In this document: piece by piece, positions 34,749 to 43,783 of the stretch
How the letters are laid out: the number at the start of each line of letters is the position of its first letter
Numbering within the stretch: position 1 is the first letter of the stretch
From: Pseudomonas laurylsulfatiphila
Lineage (GTDB): Bacteria > Pseudomonadota > Gammaproteobacteria > Pseudomonadales > Pseudomonadaceae
Length of the DNA: 64,000 nt
Direction of reading: 5' to 3'
Assembly (NCBI RefSeq): GCF_002934665.1
Contig: NZ_NIRS01000003.1
Coordinates: 310,001-374,000 of the forward strand
Translations under genes and position numbers: made by a program
Notes under the pieces: generated by a model
What the model was told of the DNA's origin: nothing
Seen by the model: the letters and a program-made list of their open reading frames with translations, nothing else
Databases searched by the model: none

Positions 34749-36137
34749 TTAAGGCCTGGCCTCGCTGAAGTTAGGGTCCCGCCCTGTATCAGGGTCTTGC
34801 GGCGGTTGATCGGTTTCAGTTTCGGTGACCGATTCAGGTTCTGGCTCAGGCTCGGGCTCTGGCCCGGTACTCACCGGAGTGTGCATCTGATCCTGCACCA
34901 CCTGCTCATCAACACGCGGGTCGAGGCAGGCCACCAGTGGCGAACTCGTCATATTGTCCGGCATGGCCACGTGATGCAGCGGTGCGTCGTCGACCTGATG
35001 CAGGTTGGTCACCGCTTTCGGGCGAATCCGCCATACCAGCACCAACGCAAAGAAACTGAAGAACGCATAGAGCATCTGGCTGCCAAACAGCTTCATCAGC
35101 ACACCTGCCACCAGCGGCCCGATACTCGCACCCACGCCATAGGTGACCAGCAACATCGCCGTCAGGGACACCCGGCGATCACCTTCGACGTGGTCATTGG
35201 AGAACGCCACCGCCAACGGATACAGGCAGAACTGCACCAGCGAGCAGAGGAAGCCGGCGATGAACAATACCTCCAGCGGCACCTGCGGCATGATCGCCAG
35301 CGGCAGTGCAGCCAGTGCCAGGCTGAACGCGAAACTGCGGATCAGCACGGCCCGGTCGTAGCGGTCGGACAACCAGCCCAACGGCCACTGCACCAGCAGA
35401 CCGGCAAAAATGCAGCACCCCATGAACAGACCGACCTGTTCCGTGGACAACCCTTGCTGCGACGCATACAGCGGCGCCAGACCGTAGAAGGAACCGACAA
35501 TCAGGCCCGCCCCGAGCACCGTACTCAATGATTGCGGGACACGCTTGATAAAGAACCGTGGCTCCATCGGTGCAGGATGCAAGGGTGCAGGGTGAATCCG
35601 CCGAGTCAGGGCCACAGGCACCAGACACAGGGCAAAACACAGGGCGACCAGCATCAGCAGCTCCAGCCCCAGCGCCGGGTGCATGACCAGAATCAGCTGC
35701 CCCATCACCAGGCCCAGGTACGAAGCGATCATGTAACCGCTGAATACCAACCCGCGTTGCTTGGCTTCGGCCTGCTCGTTCAGCCAGCTCTCGATCACCA
35801 TGTACTGGCACATCATGCCCAGGCCCACTATGACCCGCAGGAACAGCCAGGCCGGCAGCCAATCGACCAGGCCATGGCCGAGCACCGCCGCACCGACGAT
35901 CCCGGCACAGGCCGAGTAGGCCCGGATATGCCCGACCCGGGCAATCAAGCGGTGACCGATCTTGCCCCCCAGCACCAGGCCGAAATAGTTGGCGGCCATC
36001 AACGCACCGACCCACAGGCTGTCGACATGGTCGGCCGCCAGGCGCAGGCCCAGGTAAGTGCTCAGCAGGCCCGAGCCGATCAGCATCATCAGCGAGGCGA
36101 AATACAGTGCTCGAAAGGATTTCCAGATTTGGCGCAT
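34749..36137 (-). CDS. MFS transporter, YcaD-like, with acidic Pro-Glu tail
   Basis: This 462-residue transporter has twelve predicted helices. Signature loop GWLSDRYDRAVLIR lies between helices 8 and 9, and GGKIGHRLIARVG between helices 2 and 3. The overall pattern matches the YcaD/sugar-efflux-like group of unknown substrate. After the last helix (about residue 385) comes an unusual cytoplasmic tail of about 75 residues rich in Pro, Glu, Thr and Asp, with the run EPEPEPEPES. It is convergent with ycgR. No operon partner. Confidence 0.88.
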   Translation of the reverse strand: MRQIWKSFRALYFASLMMLIGSGLLSTYLGLRLAADHVDSLWVGALMAANYFGLVLGGKIGHRLIARVGHIRAYSACAGIVGAAVLGHGLVDWLPAWLFLRVIVGLGMMCQYMVIESWLNEQAEAKQRGLVFSGYMIASYLGLVMGQLILVMHPALGLELLMLVALCFALCLVPVALTRRIHPAPLHPAPMEPRFFIKRVPQSLSTVLGAGLIVGSFYGLAPLYASQQGLSTEQVGLFMGCCIFAGLLVQWPLGWLSDRYDRAVLIRSFAFSLALAALPLAIMPQVPLEVLFIAGFLCSLVQFCLYPLAVAFSNDHVEGDRRVSLTAMLLVTYGVGASIGPLVAGVLMKLFGSQMLYAFFSFFALVLVWRIRPKAVTNLHQVDDAPLHHVAMPDNMTSSPLVACLDPRVDEQVVQDQMHTPVSTGPEPEPEPEPESVTETETDQPPQDPDTGRDPNFSEARP

Positions 36138-36207
36138 CGGCGTTCCGAGCGGCTCCTTGCAGTGAGAATCGGCTATCGCTAAACGATAGCCGGATGTCGA
36201 CAGATCG

Positions 36208-37554
36208 TCAGGCCTGGGCGGCTAAAACACGTCGTTCCCAGGGCGTAATTTCATCATGGAAACTGGTCAGTTCCAGGGTCTTCGAAGCAATGTAGCCTTC
36301 GATGAATTCCGTGCCGAACAGTTCCTTGGCCAACTGGCTACGTTTGAGACGCTCAAGTGCCGCATGCAAGGTACACGGCAATGAAAGATTGTCCGGCACT
36401 TCGAATTCACCCTGGATCGGTGCGCTCGGCTCCAATGCGTTCTCGATGCCATGCAACCCTGCCGCCAGGCTTGCGGCAATGGCCAGATACGGGTTGGCAT
36501 CGGCCCCGGGCAAACGGTTCTCGACCCGACGGGCCACCGGCAAACTGGCCGGGATACGCAGGCCGGCCGCCCGGTTGTCGTGGGACCAGCAGGCATTGTT
36601 CGGCGAGGCGTAAGGGTGGCACAAGCGCTGATAGGAGTTCACGTTCGGCGCAAACAACGCAGTGAAGTCGGCCATGCACACTTGCTGACCGGCAATGAAA
36701 TGGCGGAAGGTCGCCGTCTCCTGCCCCGCCTCGTCACTGAACACGTTACGCCCCGAATCGATCTCGACCACGCTCTGGTGAATATGCATCGAACTGCCCG
36801 GCGTATGCGCCAACGGCTTGGCCATGCAGACCACGCTCAGGCCGTGCTTGAGAGCCACTTCCTTGAGCAGGTGCTTGAACAGGAACGTCTGGTCGGCCAG
36901 CAGCAATGGATCGCCATGCAGCAGGTTGATCTCGAACTGGCTGACGCCCATCTCGTGCATGAAGGTATCGCGAGGCAATCCCAGCGCCGCCATGCACGCG
37001 TAGACTTCGTTGAAGAACGGCCGCAAGCCGTTGTTGGAACTGACGCTGAACGCCGACTGACCGTCCTCGCGGCGACCGTCCTGCCCCACCGGTGGCTGGA
37101 ACGGCTGAGTCGGGTCGGTGTTAGGCGCAAAAACGAAGAACTCAAGCTCGGTCGCCACCACCGGCGCCAGGCCGCGGGCCGCGTAACGGGCAATTACAGC
37201 CTTGAGCTGGCCACGGGTCGACAGGTTGGAGCTGGTGGTAGTGCCCAGTTCGTTCGCGTCGCAAATGGCGAAAGCACGCGGCGGGTTGCTCCAGGGCAAG
37301 CGGTGGATTTGTGCAGGGTCCGGAATCAGCGCCAGGTCACCATCATCGCTGCCGTAAAACCGCGCCGGCGGGTATCCGCCCATGATGCATTGCAGCAGCA
37401 CACCCCGCGCCAGCTGCAATCGTCGACCGTCGAGAAAACCCTCGGAGGTCATCACTTTGCCCCGTGGAACGCCGTTCAAATCCGGCGTGACACATTCAAC
37501 TTCATCAATGCCCGTCAATCGCTGCGCGAGTGAACTCAGGCCAACGGTCGTCAT
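36208..37554 (-). CDS. Glutamine-synthetase-family gamma-glutamyl ligase
   Basis: This 448-residue member of the GS superfamily, in the gamma-glutamylpolyamine-synthetase-like (PuuA/SpuI) branch, would join glutamate to an amine using ATP. Seen are LAPVVATELEFFVF (N-terminal metal Glu), MHEMGVSQFEINLLHGDPL, the AKPLAHTPGSSMHIHQS metal-binding segment and RRVENRLPGADANPYLA. The adenylylation loop of true GlnA is absent. AAGGA lies before the ATG. No polyamine genes adjoin it, so the amine substrate is open. Confidence 0.88.
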   Translation of the reverse strand: MTTVGLSSLAQRLTGIDEVECVTPDLNGVPRGKVMTSEGFLDGRRLQLARGVLLQCIMGGYPPARFYGSDDGDLALIPDPAQIHRLPWSNPPRAFAICDANELGTTTSSNLSTRGQLKAVIARYAARGLAPVVATELEFFVFAPNTDPTQPFQPPVGQDGRREDGQSAFSVSSNNGLRPFFNEVYACMAALGLPRDTFMHEMGVSQFEINLLHGDPLLLADQTFLFKHLLKEVALKHGLSVVCMAKPLAHTPGSSMHIHQSVVEIDSGRNVFSDEAGQETATFRHFIAGQQVCMADFTALFAPNVNSYQRLCHPYASPNNACWSHDNRAAGLRIPASLPVARRVENRLPGADANPYLAIAASLAAGLHGIENALEPSAPIQGEFEVPDNLSLPCTLHAALERLKRSQLAKELFGTEFIEGYIASKTLELTSFHDEITPWERRVLAAQA

Positions 37555-37653
37555 GACGCTATCCTTGTTATTGTGCGGGCCGCGAACGGCGACCGTACAA
37601 AATAGGCTCCGCGTGTTCGGAATTTCAAGCAGCGTCGATAAATATGCGGCCTG

Positions 37654-38346
37654 TCAGGGCAGGTAAAGCCGAAACACCCCACCGCCCAACGGACCGCCAT
37701 TGCTGATTTCGGTGTGCCCGCCCACGCCGTTGCGTTGATGCAACGCGGCAATTCGTCCGGCAAAGTACAGGCCCAGCCCTGTGCTGCCGGTGCTTTGATT
37801 GATGCCCTGTGCGTAATCGGCCTGACGCTCGATCATCGGCGCCGGATAGCCCTCGCCATCGTCATTGATGGTCAACACCAGTTGCCCGGCTTCGTCACTG
37901 ACACTGATCAGAACGGCATGCCGTGCAAAACGAATGGCGTTGTTGATGCAGTTGGCCAATACCGACGCGATCAACTCGCGGTCGAAGAAACCCAGCGGGC
38001 TCAACGGGTCCACTTCATAGGTCGCCATGATGCCGCGGCTGGCGAACACCTCTTGATGACACGCCAGTTGCGCTTCGATGAAGTCGTCCAGTTCATGGTA
38101 GGCCGGTTGCAACGGCATCTGGTTGACGCCGAGCTTATACAGCCCCAGCAACTGCACCAGCATGCCGTTGAGGTGGGCGAACTCGAAGTCGATCACGCCC
38201 TGCTCCGGCGTCTGCTGCGCCGATTCCGGCAATCGCGCCAGCCACTGGCTGTGGGCCTGCATCAGCATGGCCAGCGAGTTCTTCATGTCGTGCACGGTGG
38301 AGGCAATCACCGTGGAGAAGTCCAGTGCCTGTTCGTTGTCGTTCAT
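37654..38346 (-). CDS. Soluble histidine kinase partner of the REC-TPR regulator
   Basis: This 230-residue kinase has no membrane segment and no recognisable input domain. It starts almost directly with the H-box (STVHDMKNSLAML, H19). A dimerisation helix pair and HATPase_c follow, with NCINNAIRFA, NDDGEGYPAPM and STGSTGLGLYFAGRIAA. Such a bare kinase core must take its signal from a partner protein. The ATG overlaps the regulator's stop by four bases, so a two-gene operon is almost certain. Confidence 0.87.
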   Translation of the reverse strand: MNDNEQALDFSTVIASTVHDMKNSLAMLMQAHSQWLARLPESAQQTPEQGVIDFEFAHLNGMLVQLLGLYKLGVNQMPLQPAYHELDDFIEAQLACHQEVFASRGIMATYEVDPLSPLGFFDRELIASVLANCINNAIRFARHAVLISVSDEAGQLVLTINDDGEGYPAPMIERQADYAQGINQSTGSTGLGLYFAGRIAALHQRNGVGGHTEISNGGPLGGGVFRLYLP

Positions 38347-39947
38347 TGGCCAAACGCCTTGCTTTTGAGCTTTTGGTAGCGTGGAAAACGCGCGTCGGTG
38401 TCGGGCATCAGGCCGACCATTTTCAGGCAGGTCCGGCACTCCTCCAGCTCCGCCGAAGCAACGCTGGTATCGGTGCCGTGCAACAACGACTGCGCCATGT
38501 TCAGGGCGATACTGATGTTCTTCGGTTGCATGGCCAGGGCTTTGCGAAAGACCTGCCGGGCCTCCACCAGATTGCCGGTCTTGTAGACGCGCACGCCCTG
38601 ACGGTTGAGTTCAGCGGCGGCGTTTCCGGAATTGAGGATGCTCGGGTCGTCGGTCTGCTTGGCGATGTCCTTCATGACCGCCGGATCGTCGCCGTAGATT
38701 TCCACGCAGTTTTTCAGCATCGCGGTACCGGCTTCGGACTGCCCGAGCATTTTCAGTTGCTTGGCCACCAGCAACGCCGCTTCGGCGCTCATGAATTGCT
38801 CCATGCCATCGAGGCGCAACAAGGCCTGCTCGGTGAGCTTGTCGGCCGTTTCCGCATCGTTGATCAGCAGACTGGTGGCCTTCATCAAGCGCGCACGAAT
38901 TTGCAGGCCAGGGTCGCCAGGGTTGTCCTTGGCCACTGCGCTCAACGTGGTGTTGATTTCCAGTCGGGTGCGGGTATCCAGCCCCCTGTCGCTGCCCTTG
39001 CTAATCAAGGCGTGAGCCAGGCCGAGGTTACTTTCAGGGTCCTTGAAACGCGACTGCGCGCCTTGGGCTACCGCCTGACGATAGGCTTTGGAAGCGGTGT
39101 CGAAGTCCTCGTTGGTCATTGCCAGCTTGCCCAACATCGCTTGCCGGCGCACTGCCAGCGGCGACAGGCGAATCGCTTCCTCGAGAACGCGCTGCGCCCC
39201 CTTGGTGTCCCCTTCGGCGACCAGCACGTCAGCCATGCCGTCATACAGCGACGGCATCATCGGGAACACTTTCAGGGCTTTTTCGTAGATACCTTTGGCC
39301 TGCCCGACCTGACCGCGCTTGAACAGCAACTTGCCCAACCCGGCAAACGCCCATGGCAACGGGCGGTCGGCGATGATGCCGTCGTACAGCCGCTCCAACG
39401 CTTCGTTCTGATTGAGGTCGCGCAAGGCATCGGCGCGATAGCGCAGGCATAGCGGCGAGTAACGGATGTCTTGCTTGCACAGGGCGATGCAGGCATTGAG
39501 CACCTCCATCGGCTTGCCCCGGTCGAGGGCCTGCAGGATCGGCTTGAGCAAAGTCTTGCGCTGCTCCAGGCGCTCCAGGCGCTGGGCCAGGCTGGAACGG
39601 TTGAACGGCTTGGTCAGGTAGGCATCGGGCTCATGCTCCAACGCACTGAGCACCATGGCCTGGCTGGTTTCGGCGGTGACCATCACGAACACCGCTTCAT
39701 GGCTGATCAACTTTTCTTCCATCAGGTCTTCGAGCACCTGCTGGCCGTTCTTCTTGCCGTCGCCCAGGTGAAAGTCCTGCAGGATGAAATCGTAGGCCTT
39801 CTGCGAACACATTTTCAGCGCCTGTTCGCCGGTATCGGCAGTGTCCACTTCCTTGACGCCCAGTTCGCGCAGCATCGAACGAACCGAACTGCGGAAGTCC
39901 GAGAAATCATCGACGATCAGAAAACGCTTTTGGTGATACGACAGCAT
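38343..39947 (-). CDS. Response regulator with receiver plus TPR-repeat output domain
   Basis: This 534-residue protein has a receiver domain (residues 5-130, D58 in FILQDFHLGDG, Lys in YLTKPFNRSS) joined to about 400 residues of helical repeats. TPR-like units include WAFAGLGKLLFKRGQVGQAKGIYEKAL and GVRVYKTGNLVEARQVFRKALAMQP. There is no DNA-binding or enzymatic domain, so output is probably protein-protein binding. It is first in an operon with the soluble kinase. The family is known in Pseudomonas and Vibrio relatives, but I cannot name a target. Confidence 0.88.
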   Translation of the reverse strand: MLSYHQKRFLIVDDFSDFRSSVRSMLRELGVKEVDTADTGEQALKMCSQKAYDFILQDFHLGDGKKNGQQVLEDLMEEKLISHEAVFVMVTAETSQAMVLSALEHEPDAYLTKPFNRSSLAQRLERLEQRKTLLKPILQALDRGKPMEVLNACIALCKQDIRYSPLCLRYRADALRDLNQNEALERLYDGIIADRPLPWAFAGLGKLLFKRGQVGQAKGIYEKALKVFPMMPSLYDGMADVLVAEGDTKGAQRVLEEAIRLSPLAVRRQAMLGKLAMTNEDFDTASKAYRQAVAQGAQSRFKDPESNLGLAHALISKGSDRGLDTRTRLEINTTLSAVAKDNPGDPGLQIRARLMKATSLLINDAETADKLTEQALLRLDGMEQFMSAEAALLVAKQLKMLGQSEAGTAMLKNCVEIYGDDPAVMKDIAKQTDDPSILNSGNAAAELNRQGVRVYKTGNLVEARQVFRKALAMQPKNISIALNMAQSLLHGTDTSVASAELEECRTCLKMVGLMPDTDARFPRYQKLKSKAFGQ

Positions 39948-40185
39948 CGAAGATTTCCAGGCAATTTAAGAAGGAGAACCCAAAGGCAAATACACGGACG
40001 GACTCAGCTTCGCAGCCCTTGATTTGGCGCGCAGATGATAACTGGTAGCCCTTAGCCATCAAACAGCTTCTCATCGCCAATCAGCACATGCACTGGACCG
40101 TCAGAGACGAAGAAGCTCGTAACTGTCCGGGTTATCGGCCAGCCATGGCATTCCCTTGAGAGCTTGCCCCAACGCTCACGCTGAA

Positions 40186-40290
40186 AAGGTGAACGCGTTA
40201 GATGGCAATACGGATGCTGACGGCAACGCCGAGTTCGCTATTCAGCTCATCGGGGTTACCCGTCTGGCGACTTCGGACTTAGTCCTCTGA
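40186..40290 (+). pseudogene. Remnant of a second RTX protein C-terminus
   Basis: The frame ending at the TGA reads KVNALDGNTDADGNAEFAIQ and on to TSDLVL. Its last 28 residues match the last 28 of the RTX protein encoded at 41,025-43,250 at 20 positions (GNTDAD, AEFAIQ, GVT and TSD shared). Upstream of about 40,186 the similarity stops and no start or repeat block remains. It is therefore the tail of a lost paralogue, including its type I secretion end. DNA similarity is also visible. Confidence 0.82.
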
Positions 40291-40663
40291 TAGAGCAAAG
40301 GGGGCTGTCTTCACCTGAAAACTTCGGCCCGCACCCAAGAACATAAGAATCGGGCTCACCCGTGAATGCGTACCTCAATGCGTTGCACATGCTCGAATTC
40401 GGTGGTGAACCTCCAAGGAAGGAGTGGAGTTCAAGAATTATGGAGTATTTCGTGTGGCCAGAAGGTTGATCGATTTGCGCATCAGCGATGCTGAACGCTT
40501 CCTATCCCCCCTGTGTAATCTACTTGACAGAGTCCATGCTCTCAGTGATATCGTTTTGATATTATCCCGGCATAGGGACTGCATGAGGAGTAATAGCCAA
40601 AAATGACTGCTGATCCATTCTGAACAATGAGGTCAGGGTAGTCAGGCGTAGTGGAATGGCGTC

Positions 40664-40703
40664 AAAAAGCCCCCACGGCACCCACGTACGGGGGCATTTT
40701 TTT
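40664..40703 (+). terminator. Terminator-like hairpin downstream of the RTX remnant
   Basis: AAAAAGCCCCC and GGGGGCATTTTTTT form a stem around a loop of about 15 bases that itself contains ACG/CGT complementarity. The T run on the plus strand fits termination of the former RTX paralogue or a lost gene. Confidence 0.65.
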
Positions 40704-41024
40704 CCAAAGCCAATGTGGAAGTCGAGTCGACTTACGCCCCCAACCTGCCATCAGTCATCTGTGAACGGCTGTAGTGAATCCCCTTGGTTTCGTAGATACA
40801 TCTATTAGTCAACTATTGATCGAACTTGGCTAGTCGCCAATGTCGGCTTTGGATTGTAACTACGCAACTGGAGCAGGATTGATAATAGTATGCGCACCGT
40901 TTTTTTAAACCAAGCAAGAGTTTGACATGAGTATGTACGAGGATGGGTTGCGCCTCGAGTTACTGCTTGGAGTTTAGCCTGTGGCAAAAGCCACTTTTTT
41001 AGCAGTAACGACAGGAGAGTCTAA

Positions 41025-43250
41025 ATGGCAACAGTAAATGGAAAGACGGTAACCGGGTCCACCATCTATGGAACCACCGGCTACGATATAATTTATGGCG
41101 CCAACATCGCCGAAGTTATTTATGGCGGAACGGGTGACGATACCATTTATGGCAATGATGGTAACGATACGATCTATGGTGGCACTGGGTCGGACGCCCT
41201 GAATGGCGGCAACGGCAACGATATCCTGGACGCGGGCACTAGTAGTAATAGCATCCTTACAGGCGACGCAGGGGCAGATACTTTCGTCATAAATCGTGGA
41301 GCCAGTTATATAGGGCAAACCATCACGGATTTTGACGTGTCCGCAGATCGACTGGATCTTCGTCTGGTCGGTATCTCAGATATCGAGACGCTTAATCGCC
41401 TGTTTGAAGTCAATTACGATGACAAGCTTTTATTTACAATCAATACTAACGGTTATTATTCGACGACCAAACTGAACAATCTTTGGGCCACCGGAATCGG
41501 GGAGTTGGACTCGTCCAATGTGCTTCTCAATACGACCGTCAAAGACGATACGCTGACCGCAACCTCAAGGAGCGACTTGTTCGGAGGGTTGGGTAATGAC
41601 AGGCTTACAGGTTCCTCGTCCAGCGACCGCCTTTTTGGCGAAAGCGGCAATGACACCCTCTTCGGCATGGATGGGAATGACCTTTTGGTCGGTGGTTCCG
41701 GCAACGATACCCTAAGCGGTGGTGCCGATGGAGATGTGCTCGAAGGCGGTAGTGGCAACGATATCCTGAACGGTGGCACCGGGAGCGATCGGCTCATCGG
41801 CGGGGCTGGTAGCGACACATTCATCGCTCAGCGGGCGAGCAATTACTACGACTCGACCCGAGTCATCGATTTTAGTCTCGCGGAGCAGGACAAGCTCGAT
41901 GTCCGCAGTTTCGGGATCAGTGATATCGAAAGCCTCAAGCGCTTGGTTGAGGCGGTGGACGACAAAGGTGGCGACGTCATCACAAATTGGTACGGCGGCT
42001 ACTCGGCTGAGTTGACGCTCACGGGAGTTTCGGTCGCCGACCTGACAACGACCAACCTGCTCCTCAATACGAGCACGACCAACACAAATCAGTTCGCCAC
42101 CGGCAGTAGCGATTTGTTCGGCGGCCTTGGCAACAACCGTCTCGTTGGCTCCTCGTCCCACGATCGCCTGTTCGGCGAAGGCGGCGCTGACATCCTGGAG
42201 GGGGGCGATAGTTACGACCTGCTTGTGGGTGGCAGCGGTAACGATAGTTTGTTCGGTGGCAATGGTGATGACACACTGGAGGGCGGCATCGGCGACGACA
42301 AGCTCGATGGTGGCGACAACAATGACATCCTCAAGGGCGGCGTCGGTAACGATACGCTGAATGGCGGCCTGGGAGCAGACGTGTTATCGGGCGGCACCGG
42401 TAATGACTTGCTGATCAGCAGCCTTGGCGACGACTTTCTGGACGGCGGTGAGGGCATCGATACCCTGTCCTACGCAGCAGAGGGATTGACGCTCAACGTC
42501 GATCTCAACCTCACGGGCGATCAGCGTGTCCAGGCATCCCGTTACGAGGATGATCGAATTCTCAATATCGAAAACGTTATTGGCGGTTACGCGAACGATC
42601 GCCTGGTGGGCAATGCCTATAACAACAGCCTCGATGGAGGCAACGGTGACGACACAATCAGTGGTGGACTTGGTAATGACACCCTGCGTGGTGCGGCCGG
42701 CAATGACACCATAAACGGGGGTAGCGGCGTGGACACGGCTACCTACGAGGGGGCAGCTTCCGGGGTCAAAGTCGACCTGAGCATTACGACTGCCTCCCAG
42801 AATACCCTCGGTGCAGGTGTCGATCGCCTCCTCTCCATCGAAAATCTCACCGGATCCAGCTACGCCGATACGCTGAAAGGCGATGCGGCAGCCAACGTGT
42901 TAACGGGCGGACTAGGCAAGGACACCCTCATCGGCGGCGCTGGCAGCGATATTTTCGACTTCAATTCGTTGTTGGAAACGGGGACGATCAGCTCCACTTG
43001 GGATGTCATCAGCGACTTCGCGCGGGGTAGCGACAAGATTGACCTGTCGACGCTGGATGCCAACACCGCCACGAGTGGCAATGACGCCTTTCTCGCGATC
43101 ATCGGTAGCACGACCGCCTTTACTGCTGCCGGGCAATTGAAGGTTGCGAATGGCGTGCTCTACGGCAACACGGATGCGGACAACACCGCCGAGTTCGCCA
43201 TTCAGATCACCGGCGTCACGAGCCTCTCGACTTCGGACTTCATACTTTGA
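41025..43250 (+). CDS. RTX calcium-binding beta-roll protein, type I secreted
   Basis: This 741-residue acidic protein is built of GGxGxDxUx nonapeptide blocks at about residues 33-85, 183-266, 362-480 and 522-572, with a last short block near 618-642. A 100-residue non-repeat segment follows each of the first two blocks. The first (98-172) and second (278-350) are homologous, so a unit of about 180 residues has been duplicated. The end (GSDIFDF...LSTSDFIL) resembles serralysin-type C-termini with an uncleaved secretion signal. No protease, lipase or epimerase domain and no N-terminal signal peptide are present. The exporter is not in the window. AGGAG lies before the ATG. Confidence 0.9.
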   Translation: MATVNGKTVTGSTIYGTTGYDIIYGANIAEVIYGGTGDDTIYGNDGNDTIYGGTGSDALNGGNGNDILDAGTSSNSILTGDAGADTFVINRGASYIGQTITDFDVSADRLDLRLVGISDIETLNRLFEVNYDDKLLFTINTNGYYSTTKLNNLWATGIGELDSSNVLLNTTVKDDTLTATSRSDLFGGLGNDRLTGSSSSDRLFGESGNDTLFGMDGNDLLVGGSGNDTLSGGADGDVLEGGSGNDILNGGTGSDRLIGGAGSDTFIAQRASNYYDSTRVIDFSLAEQDKLDVRSFGISDIESLKRLVEAVDDKGGDVITNWYGGYSAELTLTGVSVADLTTTNLLLNTSTTNTNQFATGSSDLFGGLGNNRLVGSSSHDRLFGEGGADILEGGDSYDLLVGGSGNDSLFGGNGDDTLEGGIGDDKLDGGDNNDILKGGVGNDTLNGGLGADVLSGGTGNDLLISSLGDDFLDGGEGIDTLSYAAEGLTLNVDLNLTGDQRVQASRYEDDRILNIENVIGGYANDRLVGNAYNNSLDGGNGDDTISGGLGNDTLRGAAGNDTINGGSGVDTATYEGAASGVKVDLSITTASQNTLGAGVDRLLSIENLTGSSYADTLKGDAAANVLTGGLGKDTLIGGAGSDIFDFNSLLETGTISSTWDVISDFARGSDKIDLSTLDANTATSGNDAFLAIIGSTTAFTAAGQLKVANGVLYGNTDADNTAEFAIQITGVTSLSTSDFIL

Positions 43251-43254
43251 GCGT

Positions 43255-43265
43255 GGGGGGGGGGG
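43255..43265 (+). repeat. Run of 11 G just after the RTX stop codon
   Basis: The homopolymer begins four bases after the stop and continues into GGGGGCGAATAGCCCCC, which can fold as a small hairpin. Its length may vary between cells or be a sequencing artefact. Confidence 0.9.
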
Positions 43266-43361
43266 CGAATAGCCCCCTCATCGAACCAAGGTTCTAAACG
43301 ACCCTGACAATTTCATCAAAGCTGTTCAGTTATGGACGCTTGACGAATCCTTGATCAGCAG

Positions 43362-43399
43362 AAAAATCCGGAGCCTCCTAACCAGGTTCCGGATTTTTT
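43362..43399 (+). terminator. Terminator of the RTX gene
   Basis: AAAAATCCGGA and TCCGGATTTTTT close a loop of about 15 bases, with a T run on the plus strand, 110 bases after the RTX stop. Confidence 0.85.
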
Positions 43400-43622
43400 A
43401 TGTCTGGCTCACAGGATTGTTGCGGCGATTCACAAACGCTGTCTTTAAACAGGTGAGGTCAATGTTTACTGTGGCTGCTGACCCGCAAAGCCCTAATGGC
43501 GACTGAGGAACACCAAGAAACTCTTGGCACTTCACTCGCACCTGCGATCGCAATGGATGAAATCCAGTGATAGCCAGAAAAACAAAGGCAGAACACCAAA
43601 ATAGGTAAGCGCTTGAATTATA

Positions 43623-43669
43623 TGGTGTCCCAGGGCAGGTTCGAACTGCCAACCTTCCCCTTAGGAGGG
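43623..43669 (-). other. Attachment-site copy: 3' half of tRNA-Arg(CCT)
   Basis: Read on the minus strand this is the tRNA 3' half from the anticodon loop (CTCCTAA) on. It has the anticodon-stem strand GGGGA, variable loop AGGTT, T arm GGCAG-TTCGAAC-CTGCC, acceptor strand CTGGGAC, A and CCA. The 5' half is missing: the sequence beyond cannot pair with CTGGGAC. An integrase gene starts 113 bases away. Such a displaced 3' half is the usual scar of an element integrating into a tRNA gene. The intact tRNA should lie at the element's other end, to the right. Confidence 0.9.
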
Positions 43670-43746
43670 TCAAATAAAGCTCGGTGAGCACTTACTAAAT
43701 CCAGCTATTACAGATACTTACTGTCTGGTTGTGTATGGCGAAACTG

Positions 43747-43783
43747 GCTGGTACTGTGCTTTCTGCTGGTACTCTGCTGGTAT
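43747..43783 (+). repeat. Short direct repeats before the integrase start
   Basis: GCTGGTACT occurs at 43,747 and 43,765 and GCTGGTAT at 43,776, the last overlapping the integrase start. Direct repeats beside an att core are typical arm-type sites for tyrosine integrases. Here this is inference. Confidence 0.45.

Larger units (their letters stand above)
39948..41024. other. AT-richer intergenic region before the RTX gene
   Basis: More than 1 kb has no intact gene. It contains the decayed end of an RTX protein, a terminator-like hairpin and a 60-codon open frame at 40,424-40,606 that lacks coding character. It becomes clearly richer in A and T than the flagellar region, suggesting acquired DNA. 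A 24-codon minus-strand open piece ending at 40,101 (GMPWLADNPDSYELLRL) may be another gene remnant. Confidence 0.6.
43251..43781. other. RTX-integrase intergenic region with attachment site
   Basis: This stretch of about 530 bases holds a G11 run, a terminator, the tRNA-Arg 3' half and short direct repeats before the integrase. Between 43,400 and 43,620 I see nothing recognisable. Confidence 0.75.

Noticed and set aside
40424..40606. A 60-codon ORF before the RTX gene
   Set aside because: No clear ribosome site, no similarity I can recognise and composition like the surrounding non-coding DNA.
41100..42900. Regular short repeats that could suggest a CRISPR array
   Set aside because: The repeats are degenerate 27-base units in frame, coding for RTX nonapeptides. 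There are no unique spacers and no cas genes.
43398..43691. A 97-codon minus-strand ORF across the att site
   Set aside because: It reads through the tRNA 3' half and has no ribosome site.
43623..43700. An intact tRNA-Arg gene
   Set aside because: The 5' half is absent: no GTCCCAG acceptor strand or D arm occurs at the expected place, so it is an attachment-site copy only.
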